This document shows positions 41,709 to 51,998 of a stretch of 64,000 bases of DNA, in pieces. The notes under the pieces were generated by a model. That model was given only the letters and a program-made list of their open reading frames with translations. It had not been told where the DNA came from and did not search any database. Source of the stretch: JBBDWJ01 sp963824095 (lineage in GTDB: Bacteria > Acidobacteriota > Terriglobia > Bryobacterales > UBA6623); NCBI GenBank assembly GCA_963824095.1, contig CAWGNS010000007.1, positions 558,001-622,000 on the forward strand, in the 5' to 3' direction. Each line of letters opens with the position of its first letter. Position 1 is the first letter of the stretch. The position numbers and the translations under genes were made by a program.

Positions 41709-43436
41709 TCACGGCGCGGCTCTCGCCGCCTCGCGCTCCGCGGGCGGACGCCGCACAATCGCCAGTACGCAGTGCGTGCCGCCGTTGAACAACATCATGT
41801 GGCGGGCATACACCGGCACCACCGTGTATTGGCTGGGAACTTGTTCCTGCAGGCGCGCGAACACTTCGTCCTCGAACTTGCCGAGGCCGAACGCGGGCAC
41901 GAATAACTGATTGTCGACCAGTACCGCGTTGGCGTAGCTGATGCCCGACCACGGCACCGCCAGCGAGCGGTCGCCGCCCAGACGCGGAATCCGAATCACG
42001 CGAAAGCCCACCTTCTCGATCGCCGCCACGGCCGCGTCGATGCGCGATTGGGTCTCGACCTCAAAGCCGGGCAACTGACTCTCGATCACCGAAAGCAGCC
42101 GTGGCACCAAGTGTTCGTCCGTGCGGTTTTGCAGGGCGGCTGTCACCCAGCGTCGCGCCAGCGGCAAGTCGGATTTGAGCAGCCGGGTTAAGCCGCCTCC
42201 GACGAGGCAGTCGGCGGGAGCCGCGGCGCAGTTCTTGCTGATGTAGCGCTCGATTTGCGAGGCAAGAGCGCCGTCCTCGATCTGCGGCCAGGTGGATGCA
42301 GCGCTTTTGGCTCGCGCGAGCGTCTTGCGCACCGCGCCCAATTCGTCTTCGAAGGCGCGCTTGCGATTCGCGAACAGCCGATCGAGCTCCTGCAGCTCCT
42401 TGGGCACCTGCGGATCGTAGTGTTCGAGCAACACGTCGAGCGCCGCGCGCGCCGCCGGAAAGTTCTCCGTCAGCGGCTGCGACACCAGCGCAATGCGGTC
42501 GCGCGCCAGGAACGCCACGAAATAGTCGACGTGCGGCACGAGCTTCGTCAGGTCGACGGCGCGGTCGGCGCCGAACTCGAGTTGCAATACGTACTCGTAC
42601 TCGGGCATGGTCAGCGATTCGCCCCAATAGGCTTTTGCGGAATCCCCGTAGAACAGGACGTTCCTGCTCGCATCGTTAGGATCCTGCACGAACTGCAAGT
42701 CGCCGCCCTCCCACGAAAGTTTCGAGCGCACGAAGCGCTTTTCGTTGAGCAGGTCGAGCATCGGGCGGAATAGCTCGCCGTCCGCCGCGCGGCCCTCGAA
42801 CAGCCGCCGTGTCACGAGGATCTTTTCGCGGTCCCGGGCGCGCCCCGCTTTCAGGTAGTCCTGCACCCAGGGGTTGTTGGATTCGACCGCGTAGTTCCGC
42901 AGGCGGATGCGATGCGGCGTGTTGGGAAAATGGAAGGCCAGGGCGCGGCCGTATAAAGCCTTGTCCTGCGTGAACGCCACACCGATATCGATGTCGAGCG
43001 GCCGCGAGATTTTTGCCAGGATCGTCTTGGTGATGTCGAGCGCGTCGCCGAAAGGCTCGGTGCGCAGGGTGAGGAAATTCAGGGTTTCCAAATCGAAGAA
43101 CAGCTCGGATGTTCGCAGGTTTTCGGGGGCGGCACGGAAGCCGGGAATAGTCGGTTCGAAAAAGATATGGCAGCGGCGGCTGCCGTGCTTTCGGATCAGG
43201 CTCGACTGGAACGGCAGGCCGCGCCGGGCGAAAAACGACTCCAGGGCCACCACGTCGTTGGCGCAGGCGAGTTGCAGAGCCCCGGGAGAAATCGCCTGCT
43301 CATAACCCGCCTCGGCGGGAATTGGCCGCAGTTCGACGTCGCCGGTCGACGCCGGCGAAGCCGGCCACAGCGGGCCGCACAGCATCGCCGCCTGCAGGCC
43401 GATGGCCGCCACGCGTGCCGCCGGCCGGCCGCGCAC
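41709..43436 (-). CDS. Exported deiminase-like protein of the guanidino-group-modifying superfamily
   Basis: About 575 residues from a GTG at 43436 that precedes a signal-like segment (RVAAIGLQAAMLCGPLWPAS); the frame is open to 43628. Residues resembling the guanidine-modifying enzymes are NPWVQDYLKA (substrate Asp), SWEGGDLQFV, LVPHVDYFVAF (catalytic His-x-Asp) and FNGGTHCVLA (catalytic Cys) near the C-terminus. An insertion of about 150 helical residues with several Cys separates the His and Cys motifs. Agmatine or peptidyl-arginine deiminases share this residue order. Activity is likely but the substrate is unknown. No polyamine or arginine genes are nearby. Confidence 0.72.
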   Translation of the reverse strand: MRGRPAARVAAIGLQAAMLCGPLWPASPASTGDVELRPIPAEAGYEQAISPGALQLACANDVVALESFFARRGLPFQSSLIRKHGSRRCHIFFEPTIPGFRAAPENLRTSELFFDLETLNFLTLRTEPFGDALDITKTILAKISRPLDIDIGVAFTQDKALYGRALAFHFPNTPHRIRLRNYAVESNNPWVQDYLKAGRARDREKILVTRRLFEGRAADGELFRPMLDLLNEKRFVRSKLSWEGGDLQFVQDPNDASRNVLFYGDSAKAYWGESLTMPEYEYVLQLEFGADRAVDLTKLVPHVDYFVAFLARDRIALVSQPLTENFPAARAALDVLLEHYDPQVPKELQELDRLFANRKRAFEDELGAVRKTLARAKSAASTWPQIEDGALASQIERYISKNCAAAPADCLVGGGLTRLLKSDLPLARRWVTAALQNRTDEHLVPRLLSVIESQLPGFEVETQSRIDAAVAAIEKVGFRVIRIPRLGGDRSLAVPWSGISYANAVLVDNQLFVPAFGLGKFEDEVFARLQEQVPSQYTVVPVYARHMMLFNGGTHCVLAIVRRPPAEREAARAAP

Positions 43437-44125
43437 ACTGCCAGGGCGCGAGACACCCGCGCGTGGCCGATCGACACGCGAGAGGGTGATGCGCAATCGC
43501 GCGGCGCGGGCTCGCAAGCTGCGTGCAGGCGAAGGATCGGTGCACGGCGAGGCATGGTTCGGTCGAAGGTCTGTGCCCGGCGGCTTGTGAATCAACGGCC
43601 CCTCCGCCGGTACAAAATCTGCTCCCACTCATGAACTCCGCGAAGCTTCGACGCGGCGAGATTCAACTCCCCCGCGTCAGAATTCGGCCCGCCCCAAGGT
43701 CGGCTCGGACGAGCCGGGCGTGTCCTATTCATTCCATCGGTCCGGATCAAACAGGAAATGAGAGCGGCGCGCCGGGACGATTCCAACAGATGGTGCAGCC
43801 TACCGCGTCCTGGCGAAACCGGCTGTGGAAAACCGCGTTCAGCGATTTCGCAGCGCGCCCATGCCGCAAGTCGTTGATTTCCGGGGGCGCAAAAGCAAAT
43901 ATTGGTTTCGAACGCCGCGGCGGCCCCCCCGGATCCGGTTTTTTTCCGTAACCTCTGGCTACAAAACGATGAATTATCAGTAAGCTAGCAATGACGCTGA
44001 GCAATGGCCCGGAGTTACTGGGAGGATGCGCGGCCCGACGGCGGCGGCCGACGGAAAAGCGGCTGTGAGCAGCGGAGAGTCGCGATGAGTCTGAAAAGAA
44101 CAGAGCGAAAGGGTGGTGAACCCGG
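43437..44125. other. Divergent intergenic space
   Basis: Up to 192 bases at the left may be coding if the deiminase-like gene starts at 43628. The rest lacks a supported gene. It should contain the divergent promoters; a drop in GC near 43960-43990 could mark one, but no clear boxes are seen. Confidence 0.5.
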
Positions 44126-44998
44126 ATGAGAGTTGCGAGCGCTTTCGTCTTGAGTACGGTTGCGGTGATGCTGATGATGGCGGTGCTGCCGATGGGCGGC
44201 GCGCCGGCCGATTCCGGACAGCCCCGTGAATCGAACGCCGCGGTGCTGGTCGAGTTGTTTACTTCCGAGGGTTGTTCGAGCTGTCCGCCGGCCGATCGTC
44301 TATTGAGCGATCTCGTCGAACGCCAGCCGCTTGCCGGCGTCGAGATCATCGCGCTCGGCGAGCACGTCGATTATTGGGACGGACTGGGCTGGCGCGACCG
44401 GTTTTCGTCGCCGCAATCGACCGGCCGGCAGCGCGACTACTCGCTGCACTTCGGGCAGGACCGCATCTACACGCCGCAGATGATCGTGGACGGAGCCGAG
44501 GAATTTGTCGGCAGCGACAAGCGCCAGGCCGATCAGGCGATCCAGCGCGCCGCGGCACGCACCAAGGCGAACGTACGCATCGTCGCCGCATCGTCGCCGG
44601 GCCCCAAGGCGGACGGCGCCGGGGTGGCACGCTGGACGATCCAGGTCGACGCCCTTCCACCGCAGGCGTCGCCTAAGGTGGATGTCTATGTCGCGGTCAC
44701 CGAAAACGGGCTCTCCAATCAGGTCGCCAAAGGAGAGAACCGGGGCCGCAGGTTGCAACACGCGGCGGTGGTCCACGTGCTGCAGAAGATTGGCGAGTTC
44801 GACAGCCGGCGCCAAGCGAAATCGGGGCATGAAGCGACGAAGGCGGAATCAGGCGCCGCGGCGGCATTCAAGCATTCGGTTGAACTGCCTCTCGACCCCG
44901 CCTGGGAGCGCCACAACCTACGCCTGGTGGCCTTTGTGCAAGAGCAACACACCGGCCGCGTCCTGGGAGCGGCAAGCCTGCCGTTCGACGCCGAGTGA
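44126..44998 (+). CDS. DUF1223 family exported thioredoxin-like protein
   Basis: 290 residues from the ATG at 44126. A signal peptide ends near GGAPADS. The DUF1223 core is evident: VLVELFTSEGCSSCPPADRL, with the CxxC of a thioredoxin-like fold, then ALGEHVDYWDGLGWRDRFSS, IYTPQMIVDGAEEFVGSD. The C-terminal half is a beta-sandwich (WTIQVDALPPQASPKVDVYV; VAFVQEQHTGRVLGAASLP). These proteins are periplasmic and may act in thiol redox balance; function is not established. The gene stands alone between two repeat-rich spaces. Confidence 0.92.
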   Translation: MRVASAFVLSTVAVMLMMAVLPMGGAPADSGQPRESNAAVLVELFTSEGCSSCPPADRLLSDLVERQPLAGVEIIALGEHVDYWDGLGWRDRFSSPQSTGRQRDYSLHFGQDRIYTPQMIVDGAEEFVGSDKRQADQAIQRAAARTKANVRIVAASSPGPKADGAGVARWTIQVDALPPQASPKVDVYVAVTENGLSNQVAKGENRGRRLQHAAVVHVLQKIGEFDSRRQAKSGHEATKAESGAAAAFKHSVELPLDPAWERHNLRLVAFVQEQHTGRVLGAASLPFDAE

Positions 44999-45030
44999 CG
45001 CGGCTGGCCTACCCAAGCGGGACCCGGCAC

Positions 45031-45087
45031 CCGTGACGTGAACCTCCAGGTTTGCCGCGTCCCGATTCGTCGGGACGTAAGGCCCCG
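45031..45087 (-). repeat. Family-1 structured repeat, copy E
   Basis: CCGTGACGTGAACCTCCAGG, TTTGCCGC, then hairpin GTCCCGA (45059-45065), TTCG, TCGGGAC (45070-45076). The stem bases are changed on both sides compared with copies B-D. Confidence 0.78.
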
Positions 45088-45261
45088 TGGCGAAGAGGCC
45101 GGGGGACGTGCACGTCCTTTCCGGGGTCCGTTTCGGGCTTCTGTCTTGAACGATGGACAGGTTTCCCGTCCGCTTGGAGCCCGGCTGTGCCGGTTGACGG
45201 CCCTGGTTTCCCAGGTCAGCCCGCCGGGGTTTGCCGGCTCAGACCCTGCTTTTCCGGGTTG

Positions 45262-45315
45262 GGGCCCTACGTCCCGACGACTCGGGACACTGCAAACCTG
45301 GCCGTTCGCGCCACC
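45262..45315 (+). repeat. Family-1 structured repeat, copy F
   Basis: GGGCCCTAC, then hairpin GTCCCGA (45271-45277), CGAC, TCGGGAC (45282-45288), then TGCAAACCTGGCCGTTCGCG and CCACCGG. It is in opposite orientation to copy E, 190 nt away, and shares its altered stem. Confidence 0.78.
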
Positions 45316-45630
45316 GGTGCCCGGCCCGGCTGCTGTGTCTTGGAAGCCGGGCTCCTCTGAAGCGGAGTGTCCGGGTTCCTCGAAATGGAAGGTCGGCGCC
45401 CTCTCCGGCAACCCTGTAGGATTTTGTATCTTGTGCTACACTTCCACATCGTGGTAACCTCGCAAGGAAACATGGTGTTGGGTGGCGGTGGGGCGGAACG
45501 TCGTGGTAGTCTTGTAGCTTCGGTTGCTCGTCTGCGGTAACAGTACGATCGCCCCTGATCGTTTCCCCGAGTGTCAAGTAGGTTTTGCGCTTGCGGGCCG
45601 CCGGTCCGTAAGTTTCTCCCCTGAAATCAC

Positions 45631-47685
<2,055 letters not shown>

Positions 47686-47826
47686 GGCGCCCGGGATGGA
47701 TTCCTACGGGGGCTGGCGATGTCCGGCAGGCGCCCTCCGGTGGGCTACCCCTTTTGTGGCCCTCCGAATAACAACGCCTCGTCGCTCGTCTGCTATGGAA
47801 ACTCCTACCGATTGAGAGAGGGCCGG

Positions 47827-47856
47827 CCACCGCTTGCTGACGCGCGCGGCTCGGGT
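47827..47856. repeat. Dispersed repeat, family 4 (CTTGCTGACGCGCGCGGCTC)
   Basis: The 30-bp string CCACCGCTTGCTGACGCGCG plus CGGCTCGGGT recurs inverted at 57271-57300 with one difference. A shorter relative is at about 60128-60145. It lies in the convergent gap 47686-47895, which otherwise contains no gene. Confidence 0.65.
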
Positions 47857-47895
47857 TCGCTCGCGCTCACGTTCGCTGACGCGCCGCTTCGCCGC

Positions 47896-49731
47896 CTAAT
47901 TCTCCAACAGCGCCATTTCGGTTGCCGCCAGCAAGGCCATCGCGCCGCCGCGCGGGTCGGGGCCCAGGATGGCGGTGCGATCGAGGTACGCCCGCAGGTC
48001 TTTCTGCTTGCCGGTGCCGGTGCAAACGTCGACCAGCCCTCCGCCGGGCTCGATCCTGGTGCGCAGGGCGTACCAGGCGCGGTCGATGGCGGGGCGGTAG
48101 CGCGTTGCATCGAGCCAGCCCAGCCTTACGCCGCGCGCCATCGCGAAGGTGAGCATCGCGGTGACCGTCAGCTCGCGATAGCTTCCGGGGAAATCGATCA
48201 CCTCGTGCCACATGCCGCCAGCGTCCTGATGCGGCAGCAGCGCTTCGAGATGCGCGCGCAGGGCGGCCAGCATTTCAGCTCGGGCAGGGTGTTCCGCGGG
48301 CAAAGCGCCGACACTGAGCGTCAACCCCAGCGCGGGGAAGCCGTTGCCGCGGCCCCACGCGGTCTGGTCGAGCGGCGAGTGGCGATGCAGGCCGTCGGGC
48401 CGCAGGTTGAGCTTCAGCATGAAGCGCATGTGCTGCAGCGCCATGTCGATGTATTTCTCTTCGCCGGTGAGCAAACCGGCTTCGACCAGGACGGGGCACG
48501 ACATGAACACAGCGTCGCTCATCTCGTTGTGCCCGGGCATCGCTTCGAGCGGCCGGCCCTGTGCATCGAAAGCGAGATTTGCGACAGGCCGCAGCGGCTC
48601 GATGTAGGCCGGGTTGCCAGTCGTGTGGGCAAGCTCGGCGAAAACCAGATGGCCGCCGAAATGACTGCCCGTGGGGTTGGGCCCCAGCGCCGCTTTTTCG
48701 CCGCGAACGAAGGGCGCCACGATGCGTTCGACGTCTTCGCGTTGGCTGGGGTCGGAGGTCAACTCGCCCAGGCGCAGGCGGCCGATCAACGCCAGCGCGT
48801 GAATGTATTCGACGGTTTCGAGCTCGTGGCCGTAGTGTTCGGACAACTGCCGCGCGACGTCGAGCGGCCTGCGGTTCAGCCGCTTCTGAATTTCCCGGCG
48901 GGCCGGGGAGGGGCCGTGAAAGCGCGCCGCTTCGACGGCGCGTAACAGTTCCGGTAGAAAGCCGCTGTCGCCGTGGACTTCGACCCGCAGCGCCGGAATC
49001 GTGCCGGTGTTACTCGGCGCGGCCTGGGCCAGCGCGGCGGCCAGTTCATCGGGCGCAAGCGGCGATTCATTGCCGGCGAGTTGCTTCGCCAGCGCCCGGA
49101 ACTCCGCCGAGCCATTCGCAGGGACGAACCACGCTGGCGCTTCCCTGCCCCGACTCGCGCGCACTTCGACAACGAGGTCCGGCGCCTGCATGCCGATCCA
49201 ACGCCACAGATAAGCCGCTTCCGGATCGGTGGGACTGCCATAAGCATCGCCTTGCGGCGGATAGCCTTGCAACGGGTGGCCCCCCGAAGCATTCGACGGC
49301 CCCACATGGCCGGCCCAGCCGTCAGGATTCGCGACAGGAACCAGCGAAACCGCAAAGCGCGCGCGGAAGGGTGCGCCGTCGCCGCTATAAAGCCAGCGCG
49401 CCGCCGCCAGTGAGGCGTTGACGGACTCGGGCGAGCCGTCGAGTCCGCCGACAAGCAGAATCCGCGTCTTCGCCGTCGCGTAATCGAGATCGTCGGCGGT
49501 GAGCAGCGCCGGAATGATCGTTTGGAGGCGCGTCACGCCGAGCGCCGTGCGATCGAGCGCCCCCGGCAGTTGCGCCGCATCGAGGAAGCGGTCGAGTCGT
49601 TGCGCCGGCCGGCCAGAAGCGGTCTGAGTGGAGCTTGCTTGGGCCTTCAGCGGCTGGGTGGAAACCGCCGAGCCGGCGGCTTGCAACACGACGAGCAGCA
49701 CTGCGTGGGGGATCGAGCCCCTGGCGCTCAT
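47896..49731 (-). CDS. Fusion of M14-like carboxypeptidase domain and GH88/GH105-like hydrolase
   Basis: 611 residues from the ATG at 49731, with a signal peptide (AVLLVVLQAAGSAVS). Residues about 85-270 resemble an M14 zinc carboxypeptidase (RILLVGGLDGSPESVNASL, SLVPVANPDGW), but the zinc motif HxxE is replaced by DGSPE, so metal binding is doubtful. Residues about 290-610 form an (alpha/alpha)6 barrel of the unsaturated glucuronyl/rhamnogalacturonyl hydrolase type: HNEMSDAVFMSCPVLVEAGL, TGEEKYIDMALQHM, DQTAWGRGNGFPALG. The fusion suggests an exported enzyme acting on pectin-like or other acidic glycans. The pairing of domains is unusual. Confidence 0.8.
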   Translation of the reverse strand: MSARGSIPHAVLLVVLQAAGSAVSTQPLKAQASSTQTASGRPAQRLDRFLDAAQLPGALDRTALGVTRLQTIIPALLTADDLDYATAKTRILLVGGLDGSPESVNASLAAARWLYSGDGAPFRARFAVSLVPVANPDGWAGHVGPSNASGGHPLQGYPPQGDAYGSPTDPEAAYLWRWIGMQAPDLVVEVRASRGREAPAWFVPANGSAEFRALAKQLAGNESPLAPDELAAALAQAAPSNTGTIPALRVEVHGDSGFLPELLRAVEAARFHGPSPARREIQKRLNRRPLDVARQLSEHYGHELETVEYIHALALIGRLRLGELTSDPSQREDVERIVAPFVRGEKAALGPNPTGSHFGGHLVFAELAHTTGNPAYIEPLRPVANLAFDAQGRPLEAMPGHNEMSDAVFMSCPVLVEAGLLTGEEKYIDMALQHMRFMLKLNLRPDGLHRHSPLDQTAWGRGNGFPALGLTLSVGALPAEHPARAEMLAALRAHLEALLPHQDAGGMWHEVIDFPGSYRELTVTAMLTFAMARGVRLGWLDATRYRPAIDRAWYALRTRIEPGGGLVDVCTGTGKQKDLRAYLDRTAILGPDPRGGAMALLAATEMALLEN

Positions 49732-49743
49732 GTCGTCGCCCTC

Positions 49744-50595
49744 CTAACCACGCGCGAAAACATGGACACCACTGGGGTCGCCCGCGGGAAGCGGCTGTGC
49801 TTCTCTTGGAGCCGGATGGGCGGCCATCATCGTCTGAATGCGGCCCGATGCGAGCTCCCAGGCGTCCTTGGTGTAGTTGCGGTGCCGGCTCGAAACCCAA
49901 CCGTTTCGCTGCAGCGCGGCGACGATCTCCACGCCGTCGAGATGGGTCGGCGCCCGCACGTTCTGAATGGATTGGATCGAGTCCAATGTCACCCGGCGCG
50001 ACATCTCTTTCGACGATAGGTCCAGCAGCCAGTGACTGATCGCGCTCGTCGCGGCGACTTCCGCCGCCAGCGCTTCGACGGTTGCCGAGGGAAGATACAT
50101 TAGCAGCCCCTCGCTGATCAGCAACGTGCGAGAGCCGCCGGGCTCGCCAAGGACCATCCGGCGCGCGGCGGGTTCGTTCAAGTCGGCGGCAATACGCTCC
50201 AGGCGGCAATGTGGCGGCTCGCCGGCGAGCGTATCGGTCTTGTATTCCAGCAGGGCTGGAAAGTCGACTTCGATCCAGCGCAACCCGGGGGGCAGCGGCA
50301 AGCGCCAGGGACGCGTGTCGAGCCCGCATCCCAGGCACAAGACCGTCTTGATGCGTTGGGTCGACACCACGTCGAGCACCAGTTCGTCGAGGAAATGGCT
50401 GCGGATGGCGACACCAAAGGCCATCAGCGGCAACACCGCGACGCTTTGCGCGATCGCCATGCCGCGTGCACCGGCGAGGCGCCCGGCCAGCGGATCGCGC
50501 ACCAGCCCGTCGGGCCGCTCGGTTTCCATAGCGCGGCAGGCGGCGACCATCAACGCGGTATCGCTGACGTGAAAGATCTCTTCCTCGGAAGGCAT
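49744..50595 (-). CDS. LCMT/TIGR00027-type SAM-dependent methyltransferase
   Basis: 283 residues from the ATG at 50595; the frame is open to 51528, but upstream residues belong to other genes' shadows. The family marks are DPLAGRLAGARG, IKTVLCLGCGLDTRPWRLPL (SAM-binding motif), LRWIEVDFPALLEYKTDTL and LLISEGLLMYLP. These belong to the leucine carboxyl methyltransferase-like group found in many actinobacteria and acidobacteria, often in secondary metabolism (O-methylation). The substrate is unknown. It lies 12 nt upstream of the glycan hydrolase fusion gene, so the two may be co-transcribed. Confidence 0.92.
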   Translation of the reverse strand: MPSEEEIFHVSDTALMVAACRAMETERPDGLVRDPLAGRLAGARGMAIAQSVAVLPLMAFGVAIRSHFLDELVLDVVSTQRIKTVLCLGCGLDTRPWRLPLPPGLRWIEVDFPALLEYKTDTLAGEPPHCRLERIAADLNEPAARRMVLGEPGGSRTLLISEGLLMYLPSATVEALAAEVAATSAISHWLLDLSSKEMSRRVTLDSIQSIQNVRAPTHLDGVEIVAALQRNGWVSSRHRNYTKDAWELASGRIQTMMAAHPAPREAQPLPAGDPSGVHVFARG

Positions 50596-50696
50596 GAACG
50601 CATTATCGAATACCGCGGCGCCGCGCGTCGGGTGGAAACACCCTGCGAGCCGCCCCGCTTCGAGTGCGGGGAACGCCGCCGTGGATCGTGTGGCCG

Positions 50697-50921
50697 TCAG
50701 CCGCGGGTCAGCCGGCCCACGGCGAGTTCGATGGTCTTGGAGCCGTCGGCGCCGGCGCCAGGCCACTTGCTCGGCCAGGCTTCGAAGAAGTTGTAGCGGC
50801 GGATCGGCGCGCCGGCCTGATTGAGCATCACGATCTGACCGCGCGGGATGGGGGTTCCTGGCCCGCCCGGGTTGACCCAATGCTGCAGCAGACGCGAGTT
50901 GTGTGGGTCGAGGACAGGCAT
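50697..50921 (-). pseudogene. C-terminal fragment of a gp19-like phage/contractile tail tube protein
   Basis: The 74-residue frame from the ATG at 50921 contains IVMLNQAGAPIRRYNFFEAW, PSKWPGAGADGSKTIELAVG and RLTRG. This matches the C-terminal third of T4-like tail tube (gp19) proteins used by phages and contractile injection systems (typical: WNFFEGWPTKW...EIAHEGLTR). The N-terminal two thirds are missing and no other tail genes are near. It may be a decayed relic, or a short expressed protein. Confidence 0.6.
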
Positions 50922-50975
50922 GTGACGAGTGACCCGGCCAGGATACGGGCAGCAGTTTGTGGTGAGGATCGACGC

Positions 50976-51500
50976 TTAGCTGGGGAACGCCGGCGCGGGC
51001 AGCTCGAGCACAGACTCTGTGGTTTTGCGCAACTCCGTGCGGCGCATCCAGAAGTAGACGGCCAGACCGCATACGGTGGCCACCGAGAACGCCACGACCG
51101 CGTTGCCGAGAAAGAACGCCCAACCCAGTTGCCGCAAGCTGGCCAGCAGGCCGCCATGGAAGGACGAAAGCGGTACCCCCGCGAAACGCGCGCCGACGGC
51201 GTAGCTCAACGAATAGAACAGCGGCGCCGTCAACGGGTTCATCAGGAACGTCCCCGACAGCGCGGCTCCGCGATGCAGCCCGAGGCTTTTCGCCACATAG
51301 AACGCGACCACCGAACCAACGGCGAAGCTCGGAAAGATCCCTATGAAGATACCGCTGGCGAAACCGAGCGCCGTGCGCGCCGGAGTCGTCTTCTCGGTGG
51401 CCCAGGAAATGAGTTGCGATTTGATCCGTTCCGTAAAGGTGGCCGTTTGCGGATCGCCTGGCGCATACGCGCCCGATGCGTTGGTGCTGTGAAGCGTCAC
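50976..51500 (-). CDS. DUF2062 membrane protein
   Basis: 174 residues from a GTG at 51500. After a polar N-terminus, the DUF2062 signature appears: TTPARTALGFASGIFIGIFP, FYVAKSLGLHRGAALSGTFL, MNPLTAPLFYSLSYAVGAR. Three membrane helices lie at about residues 48-70, 85-108 and 130-150. The family is often found next to glycosyltransferases but its role is unknown. The gene lies 54 nt upstream of the gp19-like fragment. Confidence 0.9.
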   Translation of the reverse strand: MTLHSTNASGAYAPGDPQTATFTERIKSQLISWATEKTTPARTALGFASGIFIGIFPSFAVGSVVAFYVAKSLGLHRGAALSGTFLMNPLTAPLFYSLSYAVGARFAGVPLSSFHGGLLASLRQLGWAFFLGNAVVAFSVATVCGLAVYFWMRRTELRKTTESVLELPAPAFPS

Positions 51501-51998
51501 GCTTATTGTTTTGCATGCAAGGGACCAAACTCGCGCGCGGGCGCTGTGAGGGCCGCTGAGGCCCTATGAATGCGGGGTTTGGTGCGCGGCCGGGGCGCGC
51601 GGTTCACGTCGGTCGCGCACGCGCCACAGAGATTTTTCTGCCGGGTTCGCGGTAAAAACTTCCCGGACGCGTCCGCGTGCGCGGCTGTGGCGGTGTTCAG
51701 GCTGGAGCGAGAGGTTCCGGGTTGGAGCGAGAACGGCGCCGGGCCGGTGTTACGTCCAGCATACGTTGCAGGTGCCTCTTTCCGCCGCAGGGGCGTGTCG
51801 GCAATGCACGGAAAACCCGCAGGGCCGCCCGCTGGCACGAGGGTGATCCCCGCCATAGCGTCGAAGCCCGAAAACAGAGCCGCCGGCGTAAGCCCGCGGG
51901 CCGAGGCATCAATAGAGTTCGGGGCGAAGCCGGCGATCGACGGCTCGGATGCGGCGGTCGGCTCGGGTGCGGCGTCTCAGTCGAGTCCAACGGGCTGT
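51501..51998. other. Intergenic space with a family-2 repeat
   Basis: No supported gene. A family-2 hairpin copy (AAACAGAGCCGCCGGC, GTAA loop, GCCCGCGGGC) lies at 51872-51901. Confidence 0.6.

Larger units (their letters stand above)
44999..45630. other. Long leader/intergenic space upstream of membrane pyrophosphatase
   Basis: No gene. It carries two family-1 repeats in opposite orientation (45031-45087 and 45262-45315). TACACT at about 45434-45439 preceded by a TTGTAT stretch is a weak promoter candidate for the pyrophosphatase gene. Confidence 0.55.

Noticed and set aside
50598..51528. N-terminal extension of the LCMT-type methyltransferase up to 51528
   Set aside because: The extra residues are antisense-like Arg-rich sequence overlapping the DUF2062 gene; the family begins near the ATG at 50595.
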